A DNA stretch of 64,000 bases from Kingdonia uniflora (Eukaryota > Streptophyta > Magnoliopsida > Ranunculales > Circaeasteraceae), in assembly GCA_014058105.1 (NCBI GenBank), contig JACGCM010002220.1, positions 124,001 to 188,000 on the forward strand, given 5' to 3'. Shown one piece after another: positions 23,323 through 35,925 of this stretch. A model generated the notes under the pieces. It was given only the letters and a program-made list of their open reading frames with translations. It had not been told where the DNA came from and did not search any database. The position numbers were made by a program, and so were the translations under genes. Each line of letters starts with the position of its first letter. Within the stretch, counting starts at the first letter, position 1.

Positions 23323-23868
23323 CAATTGGGTCTCCGGAAAAGAAAAAAGAAAAGTAAATGTCCAAACTATCCCCATCTTCAACTCCAGAATACCATAATA
23401 CCTTTAGTGATGTTCAATGCAAGCTTGTTTTAGTAGGAGGAGCTTATAATGGTAGAGCTTGTAATAGTTGAGGTACTACTTTTCAATGAAACTGGCTTGA
23501 ATGAGATTTTTGATATATTTTTAATTATACATGTTGTAGAAACTTGGGAGCCAATTATGTAGAAAACCTTTACCTCGGTAGAAATAACACAGAAATCTCG
23601 GGAACCAATTAAATCCAAGTCTCCTCATTAAGAATTGACCCTCACTCCACTTCTTGTTGATATGTTCTCAATATGAAGTATGAACTTATTCTTTGATCCA
23701 TATTCATTGTATTTACCATTAAAAGTTTCTTACTTTTTTGGCTACGAACTATGGAGGGTTGTCTCAAAATATCACCATTGTTATAGATATGATAGAAGTG
23801 AAACTACCAGTGATATATGTCAATTAGAATGTTGCTAAAATATCATAATGTTTAGATATGGCACAATA
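23323..23868. other. Intergenic DNA between MITE and copia LTR
   Basis: AT-rich, no gene supported. A small minus-strand frame at 23430-23618 is serine/threonine-rich and not recognised. Confidence 0.5.
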
Positions 23869-24736
23869 TGAAAGGTTTTGGTTCATTTCGTGTATGTGAA
23901 GTTCCGTGGTTATCTCAGTCGAAGACAGTGACAGAATGAAGACCTTCGTACAAGTCTTCTATCAACCAACGACCAAGAAGGTAAGTTGGTTAAGTAGAAT
24001 TTTGATAAAGGGAGCCAAAAATGTTTTACTAATTTTCTAAACTTATTTGGGAATCTCGTTCGAACGACCTTGGGTCTCGTTCGAACGAGTGCTACGAGTT
24101 TAAAAAAAAGACGAAGTTCTATCACATATTTTTTAAAGGCTTATTGGGAATCTCGTTCGAACGACCTTGGGTCTCGTTCGAACGAGTCTCGAGAAAAACT
24201 GAAATAATATTTAAGCAAACTTTGTTTCTTTTTTTTCTCTTTCTTTTTTTGCTATGTTTATTTCGAAAGAGCTCAATATCCTTTAGCAGAGAGACAATTT
24301 GACATCGATCAAAAATATGAAAACCTTGTGGTTGATGTTGAGTTAGTTTATCCTACTTCACACATATTGTTCTAGAGTGATTCAAGAAGGGCGTTCTTAT
24401 TGTGAGATCAAGGAGAGTCGTTGTGAGAATGAAAGAAATAGGGCGTGAAGCTTGGATCAGAAGAGAGATAATCACGAGACGAGGTTATCGACTCTGTAAG
24501 TGTAATTTAGATTTTAACTCTTTTTGATTAGTAGATTTTTGGTTGTCGTGTTCATCGACAGCGACCTGTGGTTTTTCTCCTGTGTAAGGAGTTTCCACAG
24601 GGTGAACAATTACGTGTGTCGTTTAATTCCTTATCTTTACTATTGATTATTTTTGTTTAATCCTTGATTAATTATTGATAAGAATAGGTCTGACGTATTT
24701 CTCGAAATACATTAAATACGAGCATATAAAATTTCA
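23869..24736 (+). repeat. LTR 1 of the pol-less copia element
   Basis: 868 bp from TGAAAGGTTTTGG to TTTCA. It contains two pairs of the palindrome TCGTTCGAACGA (about 24056-24088 and 24153-24190), each pair separated by CCTTGGGTC. LTR 2 has the same start, the same phrases and four similar palindromes. Confidence 0.88.
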
Positions 24737-24738
24737 AT

Positions 24739-24750
24739 TGGTATCAGAGC
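24739..24750 (+). promoter_or_regulatory. Primer-binding site (initiator Met tRNA)
   Basis: TGGTATCAGAGC two bases after the LTR end, complementary to the 3' end of initiator-Met tRNA as in most plant copia elements. Confidence 0.85.
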
Positions 24751-24813
24751 ATAATCGCTTGTAAGCTTTATATCTTGAGCGGTGATCCTGTCTTTAAGTG
24801 TTTGCTTAATTTA

Positions 24814-26514
24814 ATGGATTTTAAAAAATTTGGAGGTCCTATAAATCGTCCACCACTCATTGATGACACGAACATTCCCTACTAGAAGGTTCGAATGATT
24901 GCCTTCTTGTAATCCATGGGAGAAGATGTCTGAATTGCTATTGAAGATAGATGGGTACCACCAACTGTTATGCGGGGTAAGCCCACAACAGCTGTAGAAA
25001 TTCCTAAACTTAGAATCAATGGACTAATGAAGAAAAAAACATCTGGGTATAATTCTAAAGGTCTTAATACTATCTTAAATGTGTTAAGCCAAAGTGAGTA
25101 TAGACACATCTCCGCGCGTACCACTTCGAAAGAAGCTTGTGACATCTTAATGCATATTCATGAAGGTGATGATACGATTAAAGAAAGTAAACTATAAATG
25201 CTCACCTTTTAATTTGAAAACATCCGGATGAGTGAGGATGAATCGTTCAGTGAGTTTTATGCCAGACTGAGGGACATTGTCAACAACAGTTCCTCTTTAG
25301 GAGTTGGATACACCGATGTTCAAATATTTTGTAAAATTTTAAGATCTTTTCCTAAGAGTTTTAGATCCAGACGTGATGCCATAGAGGAATCTGAAAACTT
25401 CAAAACCATGAAACCTGACACACTTGCTGGAAAATTACGAACATTTAAAATCGAGATAGAAATGGAAAACCCTAAGAAGAATAAGAGTGTGGCTTTTAAG
25501 TCTTCCTCTAACACTTCGTCTTCTCAGGGAACTAAAGAAGTTGACAACTTATGTGTCTCTGACGATAGTGAGAAATTGGACGTTGATTCACAGATTGTGG
25601 TTATAAGCCAACAGTTTAGAAAACTCTTGAAAAAATAGCAATTTAAGAAATAAGGGAAAAATGTGAATTATAAGCCACTTCCTCATGACCGCGTTAAGTC
25701 TTATGGCAAACAGATTAATTCTGAACAAGACCTAAGTAAAGTTGAATGTTATAGGTATCACAAGTATGGTCACTATGCTCATAGTTGTCCCACTAAGAGT
25801 TCTAATAACAACCACAAGGCTATGAACATTAGTATTACGTGGGATGACAGCGATGATGACTATAATGAACATGATAATCCCTTTCAAGAAGGTGGAAATG
25901 ATTTGAGAGCTCATATTGCTATTATTAACTCAAATAGTGATCACTATGATATTTTGTACTTGAAACTGATAGAGAAGATCACAGTGATTATGAAAGTGAT
26001 AATTGTGAAGAACCAAATTTTAAAGAGTTATATTCTCAACTTGTTTCTCAGCTAGAGAAACTTAAGAATGAGAAACAATATCTTAGTGTCAAACTTGAGA
26101 CATGAAAAAAGGAAAAACATATTGCTGTGAGGAAATGTGAAATTGGTTGAAATTGAAATTGAGAAACTTAAACTTGATTTGACCTTTACACAGCAAAAAC
26201 TTGAAGTTTTCTATCATGGAGAAAAAAATATTGATAAAATACCAAGTATGAGCAAAAATGGAATTGACAAAAGAGGGTTAGGATTTGATGAGCAAAATGT
26301 TAAGTACATCTCACCTCAAGTCGCTAAGTTTATTAAAGCTACTTCAGTTCCATATTTTCCCAAACCTAGTGTAATTAATGTTCCTCATAGGCAGACTAAA
26401 AAGCTTTTTGTCTTTCATGTATTTTATTATCAGGCTTGTGGTCGAAAGGGTCATCTTTCTCCCTATTGTAGATATGTTCATGAATTCCATAGTAGGAATA
26501 ATCTTCACATGTAA
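24814..26514 (+). pseudogene. Copia Gag remnant (DUF4219/UBN2 type with CCHC knuckle)
   Basis: One frame runs from ATG at 24814 (MDFKKFGGP) through 26514 with several in-frame stops (for example near 24883, 25195 and 25636). Recognisable Gag parts are DTNIPY near the N-terminus, SEDESFSEFYARLRDIVNNS and a knuckle VECYRYHKYGHYAHSCP (about 25741-25790). In the knuckle the second Cys is replaced by Tyr. A lysine- and glutamate-rich segment follows. The product would have formed the capsid and bound RNA; the copy is dead. Confidence 0.82.
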
Positions 26515-26678
26515 AGAGGGAAACCCTATCAATCATATGCCCAATCGTTTGCTAATTCCTCTGTTGTCCAAAAGTCTTTGAAGGGTTCAAGAATTTGACT
26601 CAAGCGGCAGAAGTATGAAAGAAAGTGAGATCAGTTTGGGTCTAGAAGAAGGATCTTCTACCAGAATTACGATGCATT

Positions 26679-26891
26679 ATGGCAGTAATGGCTCTAAATG
26701 CTTTTAACTCTACCCAGTGGTTTGTAGATAGTGAATGCTCTCGTCACATGACTGGGGATGCTGCTCGTCTGAGCAATGTCACAGATATTCAAAGGGGTAA
26801 TGTTACTTTTGGAGGAGGGATGAGTAGAAAGATTATGGGAAAAGGAAGTGTGGAACCTGTTATTCTGACTGTTTGTGTCATTGTTTTGTGA
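26679..26891 (+). pseudogene. Copia aspartic protease remnant
   Basis: A 70-codon frame contains WFVDSECSRHMTGD, the copia protease active-site region in which the usual DSG reads DSE, and GKGSVEP. It is in a different frame from Gag. No integrase or later domain follows. Confidence 0.8.
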
Positions 26892-29332
26892 ACAACGTCA
26901 GGTATGTGTCTTTTCTTTTGTTCTTTTTGTTTATTTCCCCTCATTTTTCATCAAAGTCTATCTTAGCTATGCATGCGTATGTTTGGGATTTATTTATTTG
27001 TACTATATTCATTTAATGCTTGACGTACTTGGTATTACTTATTGGTCACTAGATCCAACTGTTCCCGACTCTAGTCGTAAGTAGAAACCTTGAGAATAAA
27101 TGTAGAGACTTTGTTACCTAACATTATGTGAGGATCTAACCTTTTGTGCAAGTCTTGAGTGTTATTAAATGAATTCTTTCCTGAAAAATCTCTTTTTATT
27201 TTTGATCTCATTATTTTATGCATTAGTCAATTGTTGGTAGTGACATCTAAGTCAACTTAAAATACAAGAACATTTTCTTTATTTGATTCGAGGCGAAATG
27301 AGAAATTGTGTAAGGCTTGGGACATGATTTTAGGCCTTGTTATTTGCACTGTCTTTGGCCTTTCAATACTTTCCCAAATCTTTTAAATCACTTGCTACCC
27401 TTTGAGCCTAAAATAAGCCTCTTTTTTTTATATACGCCAATTCCTGTTTAACCTTTTGTTTTGGGGACATGAAGTGATAAAGTATGAAGGGTGTTGTGTG
27501 TATTAGTGTTTCTTGTGTGACTTTTTTTTTCAAGTATGAAGGGTGGTAGTTATATTTGTCCTTGGAATGCCAGCAAAACACTTACTTCATCACTAGCCTA
27601 CTTTTGTCTTCTCTACAACCTTAAAAGTTATACTTGATTCTAAGTATAGTGCAATCGGTTTAGTGGAGATGATAGTTGGAGAATTTATGATATTTAACTT
27701 GACATCACTTAAAACAATTAATTTTCCTTCTGTGAGATCTTTCAGTAAAATAGCGCTGCTCTTTTGGATTGTGAATTTTTAACTTAAGTTTACTCATATT
27801 CATATTTCCTTAAACTAATATCTAGTAAATTCTCAGTGACTTTGAATGACCAATCATGAGAGGCCTAATTTGAATCATATTTCCAAAATAGTGATCTTCA
27901 TACTTCTAAATGTCAGGACTTTGATTGGACTACACACACACACCGAGTTTCTTTTGCATTATTTTGTTTATTTATCAATAATATTCTCTATATTGTGTAT
28001 TTGATGTGCTTATAGATTTGACTCTGCATGTTTTGAGGGGGAGTGTGTTTGGTAGTCTCCATTTTATCTCGTACAGTCACGAGTTTTCTCTTACATCTCT
28101 TCTGTCTGGTTGTTGTTGGGTGATTGGTTAATGTCTTTCAGTTCACCTATTTATGGCTGTTCGTTCGAACGAGAGTTGGGTTTTTTTTTTATCAATTTCA
28201 AGCTAGATTGGTTCTTAGACAAAATTTGTTTCTTTGCTCGAACGATCTTGTTTTTCGTTCGAATGAGATTGTGGTTTGGTCATCACCCACCTGTCTCATG
28301 CGTTCTTCTAAATCATACCATCGACTTTGTGATTTTCACTCTGTCTCTCTCATTCGTGTCTCCACCTCCCATTGTGATTTCTCTTTCTCTTGTGATCACT
28401 TGGTACTCGATTGGGAAAGGGTCCGAGTCTGCTGATTCTTGCAATTATGTTTCCTTTATGTTTGTGGTTTGGTTACCAGGTTTTCCTGAGCAATTGGTGG
28501 TAGTTTCATTTGAGTTTTCACAAGGTTGCACTTTGGGTTTAAGCTTTATGATTAAGGGGTGGTGTTTGGATGATTGTTGATTTATTAGTTTGGACAAGGT
28601 GATTATTTTTGTGTTTGAAGTACTGATTGGTTATTGCATTGGGTGTTGAAGAGTTGGAGTTGGGGGTTCTACTGGTGTGGTTTGTTTATTGCAGATGATG
28701 GGTTGGTTTGTTGGTGGTTATGCTGGTGGAGTGTGAAGTGTAATTGGGTTTGTTGATTGAACTGTATTTTTCTTGCAGGTGATTGGGTTGGTGTGAGTTC
28801 ATATGATTGTTGGTTTGTGCTGTTGTTATTGAATTTTACGGTGGTAGTTTGTTTTGTGATGTTCGTGGTGGTGGGTTTGTGCTATTGGTATTAGGTTTTT
28901 GCAGATGGTGAAGTTTGGTGTTATCGACTTCGTGGCTTTGAGTTGTGTATTGGAGTGTATTTTGTTTCTTCCATGAAAAAAATTGGGGAGAAATGAGTAT
29001 CCTGATAGGATATCACAATGAAAGGATATTTGATCATGTTTTTCTGGTTTAATACTTTTATGATACATTTATGATCTTATCTTTCAGTTTTTAAATATTT
29101 TTTAAGTTCTTCTTTACACACGTATCATTAACTAGTTTACTGAGTGTGCAGATATTAAGTAATAAGCTATCTGATGAGTGTTGGGATGTAAGAAGATATC
29201 ATCCGTTGAAGAGGTCCAAAAATTGAACCTGTTATGAAAGGGGTGGTGTCTTTCTATGGTCTAGACTTTCTCTATGGCTGGGAAATACTACAGAGTAATG
29301 TATAGGTCTTATTTTTTATTTGTCACGAAATG
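26892..29332. other. 2.4-kb non-coding interior replacing pol
   Basis: Where integrase, RT and RNase H should be, no copia domain is found in any frame. The DNA is T- and G-rich, very markedly so at about 28600-28970. It has an old polypurine-like GAGGGGGAG at about 28034 and scattered TCGTTCGAACGAG words at about 28160-28270. Open frames at 28110-28580 encode no recognisable domain. It may be deletion-derived or an acquired segment. Confidence 0.6.
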
Positions 29333-29348
29333 AACCAAAGGGGGAGAT
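29333..29348 (+). promoter_or_regulatory. Polypurine tract of the pol-less copia element
   Basis: AACCAAAGGGGGAGAT directly before the TGAAAGG start of LTR 2. Confidence 0.8.
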
Positions 29349-30168
29349 TGAAAGGTTTTGGTTTGTCTCATTTCTTGTATGTAAAGTTCCGTGGTTATCT
29401 CAGTCGAAGACAGTGACAGAATGAAGACCTTCGTATAAGTCTTCTATCAGCCAACGACCAAGAAGGTAAGTTGGTTAAGTAGAACTCTGATAAAAGGAGC
29501 AAAAATGTTATACTAATTTTCTAAACTTATTTGGGAATCTCGTTCGAATGACCTTGGGTCTCGTTCGAACGAATTCTGGGCATCTCGTTCGAACGACCTT
29601 GGGTCTCGTTTGAACGAGTCTCGAGAAAAACTAAAATAGTATTTAAGCAAACTTTGTTTCTTTTTTCTCTCTTTCTCTTTTTGCCAAGTTTATTTCGAAA
29701 GAGCTCAATATTCTTTATCAGAGAGACAATTTGACATCGATCAAAATCATGAAAACCTTGAGGTTGATGTTGAGTTAGTTTATCCTACTTTCCATATATT
29801 GTTATAGAGTGATTCAAGAAGGGCATTCCTTGTTGTGAGATCAAGGAGAGTCATTGCGAGAAAGAAAGAGATAAGGCGTGAAGTTTGGATCAAAAGAAAG
29901 ATAATCACGAGACGAGGTTATCGAGTCTGTAAGTATAATTCAGATTTTAACTCTTTTTTATTAGTAGATTTTTGGTTGTCGTGTTCATCAATAACAACCT
30001 GTGGTTTTTCTCCTGGTAAGGAGTTTCCACAGGGTGAACAATTTCGTGTGTCGTTTAATTCATTGTTTTTACTATTGATTATTTATGTTTAATCCTAGAT
30101 CATTGATTGATAAGAATAGGTCTGACCTTTTTCTCGAAATACATTAAATACGAGCATATGAAATTTCA
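29349..30168 (+). repeat. LTR 2 of the pol-less copia element
   Basis: About 820 bp, clearly homologous to LTR 1 along its length, with the same start (TGAAAGGTTTTGG) and end (TTTCA). It is followed by a mutated primer-binding site and not by host DNA. Confidence 0.88.
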
Positions 30169-30257
30169 ATTAGTATTAGAGCAGAATCGCTTGTAGGCTT
30201 TATATCTTGAGGTGTGATTCTATCCTTAAGTGCTTAACCACAAAAAAAAAAGGTTTT

Positions 30258-30545
30258 ATCAACAGACTATATCCGTTGCAAAAGCCTTTTCGCAATGGAC
30301 TATGTCCGTAGCATAAGTGTTGCCATAGAGGTGTTACAGATGGGGCTGCAACAGAGAAAGTCCGTTGCCAAAAGTAATGTTTCTGCAACAGATAAAGTCT
30401 GTTACCGTTGTTACACTTTTAGCAACGGGTTTTGTCCGTCGCAACATCTTTGGCAACACCGCCAACAGCAATACATAAACTCTGTTGCTAAAGTTATCTT
30501 ATGTTGCTAATAAGATGTCTTTGGCAACGGTCATTGTCCGTCGCA
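30258..30545. repeat. Left subterminal repeats of Pack-CACTA 1
   Basis: At least eight diverged copies of a short word resembling AGTCCGTTGC(C)AAA or its complement (CAACAGA...CAACGG) occur at about 20-40 bp spacing. A matching, sparser set lies at 33245-33355. In CACTA elements such arrays are transposase-binding sites. Confidence 0.75.
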
Positions 30546-30710
30546 AATTCTTTTTTCATTTAAAAAAAATAATAACAATGAAATCGCCAAAAAAATATCA
30601 TATCTTGCATTATTACACAAAAAATACATACATGTAACTTTATTAATATCTCAAGACCTTCATCCAACAATTAATGGAGAAGACTATATCATATTCTCTA
30701 TATCTAATTA

Positions 30711-30896
<186 letters not shown>

Positions 30897-31310
30897 CTAA
30901 ATATGCAGAAAATTAAGTTTACGGGATAGAAGCTAGCCAATAACTAATACATAATTAATAGAAATAAGGAAAAACTGTATGGTATAGATCATGCTAACAA
31001 ATTAACTTAAGAAACTTGGCACTATTACATTATAAAACAATTCTTATGAGTGTATATATAATCATCATGGGGGCAACAAAATTAATGACAAAAGAAGCAA
31101 ATGGACGCTTGAAAATAATCAACATATTTTGTATTGAATATTTGTAAAGTATAGATGGATTGAAACCAGTTTTTCTTACATTTTCCCCCCAAACATTTCC
31201 TTATATAATGTGAAATTCTTATAGAAAAAATAAAAAGCTTACCTGGAGTGTAACGCAGAGTTTCTGCATTTGGAACTCAAAGGAAAATTCATTCATAACC
31301 AAAAAGCTTT

Positions 31311-32570
31311 TCAGTAAATAGAAACATCGAACTGCGGCTCATAGAAACATACCTGGCTATTATAAGATTTAAGCGCACAACCAGTAATCCAAGACCATAC
31401 TTTCTTATCTACGTCATAGAGAAGACCCCTACCTTGGTTCCACGAAGTAAAGTAAATCAAGTTATCTTGCCTAAAGCACTCAAATCTCTCTGCTGATAAC
31501 CTCAATAGTGATCTGAAATACTTCGGAGACATTCTACTGATCTCCACCCAGATAACCTTCCCATGATCCAATTCCCAAATTCTCATACTCTGAAGAGTAC
31601 TATAAAGACCTATTCGTCCAACTAGAAACAGACGTTTGTGTGTACTAGCAACCAGATATCCATCTAATAAAGACCTCGAGAATTTTGCCAGAATGTGTTC
31701 CCAGTACCCGATATCCATCCGATACATCATTAACCCCAAAGGCGAAAGGGTCTCGAGATATAACCTAGAGTCGCAAAATGCCATCTTGGAAGAGCATAGA
31801 TTAACAACAGGCATTGTTTGATGCAGAGACCACATGTTGAGCTTCGAATCATAAACCTCAGTAGGCAGTGTCTTGTCACCAAATATTTCACTAGTAGTTA
31901 TAACTTTAAGCGATTTTTCTATCCGGTCAGCAACCATGATCAATTGTCTTTGTTGATTGAAATGCATACTAGGCAATGTTCTCCATACTTGAGTGAGAGG
32001 ATTACATATCAAGGTTTTAAATGTAAGCCCATCAAGCTCAGAAAAGCAAACAAGACCGCTGAAGAACCAATTAACCAGAACGCCCACGGAGGTAAGAACG
32101 CAAACAGAATTTTATACCAAGTCTTCAATGGCAAACTAAAAACTGCACACTGCTGGGTTTTTCAAAAATGTCAGAAGACAAGGTCCATGCGACGGCACTT
32201 CCGAATGGAACTTAAGAAACCCACTATCTTGAAGAATTGAATTCCAACGTTTATACACCGACCGAAGCCAAAATATCATAAAAGGCAGAATCCTAGCTAG
32301 AATCTCATTCAATAAATCTTCGGGCAACATCGCCCATATATTATTTTCCATTTAAACATTAGGATGAACCGATTTACTAAACGTTGCAACGGTCTCCTCG
32401 TCTAAAACCCGAGGTCTTGACCTAGAAGGACTAGTATTCCTCAACCCAGTTCGGCTCGACGGGCTAGTATTCCTCAACCCCGGTCGACTCAAACTACTTC
32501 TGTTATCTATCCCAATGAACCTCATATCTCCATTAACAGATTCAGAACCTCTTCTAATGCCATCCATCAT
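31311..32570 (-). pseudogene. Captured F-box protein gene copy, near full length
   Basis: About 420 codons in essentially one frame. The N-terminal tail is rich in Ser/Arg (PGLRNTSPSSRTGLRNTSPS). The F-box begins [20 protein letters not shown] (about 32291-32351). A long C-terminal beta-propeller/kelch-like part ends [19 protein letters not shown]. It closely resembles the conserved plant F-box family typified by Arabidopsis At5g15710. F-box proteins are substrate receptors of SCF ubiquitin ligases, binding SKP1 through the F-box. Lesions: one in-frame stop just before MENN (TAA where CAA/Gln is likely) and two compensating frameshifts at about 32150 and 32050. The F-box onward could in principle be translated only as far as 32136. 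Confidence 0.88.
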
Positions 32571-33240
32571 ATAACAAGATATACCTCTAAATCTCTCAAA
32601 CTATCAAATTTAACCCCTAATTCATGTTCTCTCCAAACCCCATTAAATCTAAAAATGAGAGAACCCTATTAACAATTAACAAGAGAACTGCAACCCCATC
32701 ATCTCAAAATCAAAAACCCCAACATCTTTTGAGATCTAAACTCCAATACTTATTAGTGTCACTGGCTCTTGCTCTGCGATTTCAATGGAGGAAGTTGAGG
32801 CGAAGAAGCTGAAGAAGATAACAACTACTAGTAGTCGTAATTAGAACCATGACAACAACCTATAATTGAAAACCATAAGTGCTTACCCTAAACCCCTAAT
32901 TTCATAAAATCAGTTGAATTGAACTCGACTTTATCAAATTCAAATTCGATTGATGCTTAGAGAAGAAGAAGGAAAGGTAGAGGGAGATACCTTTGATTGC
33001 AGAAGAGTGCGAGAGCCACCAACGAGACTATAATCGCAGAAAGAGATGCCACAAAATATACATAATCTTGGGAAAATGAGGATTTGGAGAGAAACATGGG
33101 AACAGGAGGTTATCCATAACAGATTCGCTCTTGAATCGTGGGAGGGAGAGATTTTTGAGTTAAAATATATGAAAAAGAGAGCGAAGCTTTTGGCGGGGGA
33201 ATTTGGGAGAGAGACGTGAAAAACATAAAAGTATTTTAAT
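32571..33240. other. 5' flank of the captured F-box gene inside Pack-CACTA 1
   Basis: No further domain is recognised. Position and composition suggest leader and first-intron DNA copied with the F-box gene. Confidence 0.4.
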
Positions 33241-35749
33241 AAAACATTAGCAACAGAATTGGAGATATGGCAATAAACTTGTACTGTTGCAAACGTGCGA
33301 CAAACATAGTTTCTTGCCAAAAGTTATATATGTGTGTTGCCAAAGGCCCTTTTTTTGGTAGTGATTTAATAGATTCTGATGTTAATATAACATGCAAACA
33401 TAATGCGACTTATTAATATCTAAGAATGCAACGTAATGCATGTTAATTCTAAGAATCGTAGGCTCAGTTCATGGATTAACCGACCAAGTCGACCGATGCG
33501 ACTTGACCGGGGGATTGCGAGTTCAACTTACAAGATCTTGATCATTATTTTATCGCTAAATGGGATAGATGATTGAATATTTTGAGTACCTCATGCCATA
33601 TCCAACTCGGGATTGGTAGAGAACCTAATCAAACAATTTAGGATAATCATTAGGCCACTATTATTACGATCACAACTTTCGGCTAGTGTGTGGCCTACGC
33701 ACTCTTTCTTCTGCAGTACTGATTAAGGTTCATCCCATAGAAAATCATCAAATATTTTTCAAAGCAACTATTAACTGGGTCGGAGTCCGGTGTCACCCAT
33801 CGATAAATATTTAGATGTTCCGTACAGGTGCCAATCATACCACCCTAACGTATAAAGATGAGACCCTCAACGTTGACCTGGTATTATGTGGGTTATGATT
33901 CACATCTATCACTAGATATTTGAAGCCCACTGGCAACGTATATATACTGCAGGGCAAATTGTCACTTTGATAAGACAATATTTCTAGCATTGGGGAGAGA
34001 TACGACAGTCAATGCTGAGGATATTTCCAAGATTAATTAGAAAATACCATTGTTGTCTCATCTAGATCCCTTTACATAAGTTAAGTGACAATAAGGCTCA
34101 ACGAATTATAATAGACTTTTATTGAAAGTAATCGTTATACGTACACTCTCTGGATCTTCTCTCCTTTTAAAGAAAGTCGAGATGTATTCCCAATAATCCT
34201 CCTCATTATCCTAGCCGGGAAGAGTGTATTAGAAACCGTTCCAATAACGTGTTTTAACCTTTAGACATTGAGGGATGCACAAAACCATTTGTTATTTTCT
34301 TTAATAGTCTTTACATGATTATCATTATTATGTATTTCCCTAAAACTTAGTAAAATCCGGTTGAATTTACTAGTGTATAAAGCGGACTATATACCCCGTA
34401 TCGTACTGTTAAGGAGTAATAACATGACACACTCAGTGCATTCTATCATGTTGGCCGTGCCAATAATATTTGTGACATCCCCGATGTACAAGGTTAGAGA
34501 CAAGAAATATGTTCATATCTCAAAAAGGATCGAGTGCGTGGTACTAACTCATCCGATTATCGGTAATGGTTAATGAGCAGATAGATCCATAGGCGGGTTA
34601 TATATAGTAAATCAACTATCATACATGGAATTTAACTACTTCTCAAGTAATAAATTCATAAAAATTCAAAGAACAATCTCATAGATGGGATATTGAACCA
34701 ATGCATGTCACGAGCATTCTATTAAACTAACTGATGAAAAGTTCCAAACTCAGTCAATGATAGTATTAATAAAGCAAAACTACTACTATACAATAAGTAA
34801 AGTTACTACTTGGCTATTCTTTCTAAGTGATATCATTCATCTACTGAGAATTTACTACTGTTCATTCTTAGAATTGATCCAAAGTTGCATTGGTATCATG
34901 GGAGAAATTTAAGGCCGCATATTCTGTCGTGGCGAGGTTGCACCCGCTGTGATCACGAAATAAGTATAGGGCTGATCTCTTTAGATTGTCTGGGGTGCCT
35001 TGCAATCCCGTGCATGACTATTTCGTATCCATTTTAGAATTCTTCCTATTCCATTTTGGTCCATTGGTAAACTTCTTGTTCCCCTTGCCTCTGATTACTG
35101 ATGGCTGGAATTATCGTTGTTACTACCTCTCGTCTATCCATGGTTGTGACCCTGTCCACAACTTCACCTGTCACTAAACCCAACATTGTGCAACCCTGAC
35201 ACATGCTTACTTTTAGTAAGCATAAGCTTGAGGTTCATAACCTCAACTATTTTATTCAAGTTTTGCTTAAAAATGAGGAAAACTTAAATTAGGTCTACGT
35301 GCACAGTGATTTATCTAATATTGTTTCGAAAGTACAATATTTGAAGCGTAGACAGTTTAATAGAATATTCCCAATATCTTTATTTACCTCAGCTATTTCT
35401 CCACGTAACATTATAGTGGAGTTGCATTGCCAAATAAAAATTCTGTCGCAGTCATATAATATTAGAATTGTATAGGGTAATCCATTATCATGTCTTCTTG
35501 AATATGGAGGAGAAGGTGCGAACAAAGGTCCTACTTTATTATTTAGAGACTCATTATTCTCAACAATAGCCTTTTCCAGATTTTGCAATAGCAGATGGAT
35601 TTTAGTATCTATAGAGGTCAAATTTATTAGTACCGAATTAGAGTTGCAGTACTCAATTATCTGAGTGTCGCCAACATCTATTATGCATGTAGATCAATAC
35701 TAGTAGTAGTACTTTATAAATATTCCTTGCATAAAACTAATTCATAGTA

Positions 35750-35925
35750 TTCAAGTAAGTGATTCCCAATCATTACTTGTAGGTAAACCTTGTTCATATC
35801 CTATTACTCATAAAATCTTATTTAAGTACATGATCTCCAATCATTACTTGTGATTCATAGTATATAGTGCAATGAAGTACATGATTCCCAATTATTACTT
35901 GCAAGTAAACTCTGTTTATGGCTTT
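35750..35925. repeat. Three diverged copies of a roughly 60-bp unit
   Basis: The phrase AAGT(A)C/GATGATTCCCAAT followed by CATTACTTG and a GTAAAC or GTATA tail recurs near 35755, 35824 and 35876. Confidence 0.65.

Larger units (their letters stand above)
23869..30238 (+). mobile_element. Pol-less Ty1/copia element with an extra 5' internal end (LTR-int-LTR-PBS)
   Basis: LTR 1 (23869-24736) is followed by a PBS, a gag remnant, a protease remnant and 2.4 kb of non-coding DNA, then a polypurine tract and LTR 2 (29349-30168). After LTR 2 the sequence is again PBS-like (TAGTATTAGAGCAGAATC) and matches the internal region after LTR 1 for about 70 bp, until a CACTA-like element interrupts it at 30239. 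LTR 2 is thus also the 5' LTR of a second copy, which fits a tandem or recombined array. Integrase, RT and RNase H are absent, so the element could move only in trans, if at all. Confidence 0.85.

Noticed and set aside
28110..28580. 156-codon frame rich in Phe, Leu and Val with apparent membrane segments
   Set aside because: The hydrophobicity follows from T/G-rich DNA; there is no domain and the neighbouring frame is equally open.
31311..32570. F-box gene as a native functional locus
   Set aside because: It has an in-frame stop, two frameshifts and flanking CACTA-type ends with an unrelated HSP70 exon, so a captured pseudogene is more likely.
35295..35621. Minus-strand 108-codon frame in unassigned DNA
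   Set aside because: No motif was recognised and the surrounding DNA is repeat-like; too weak to call a gene.
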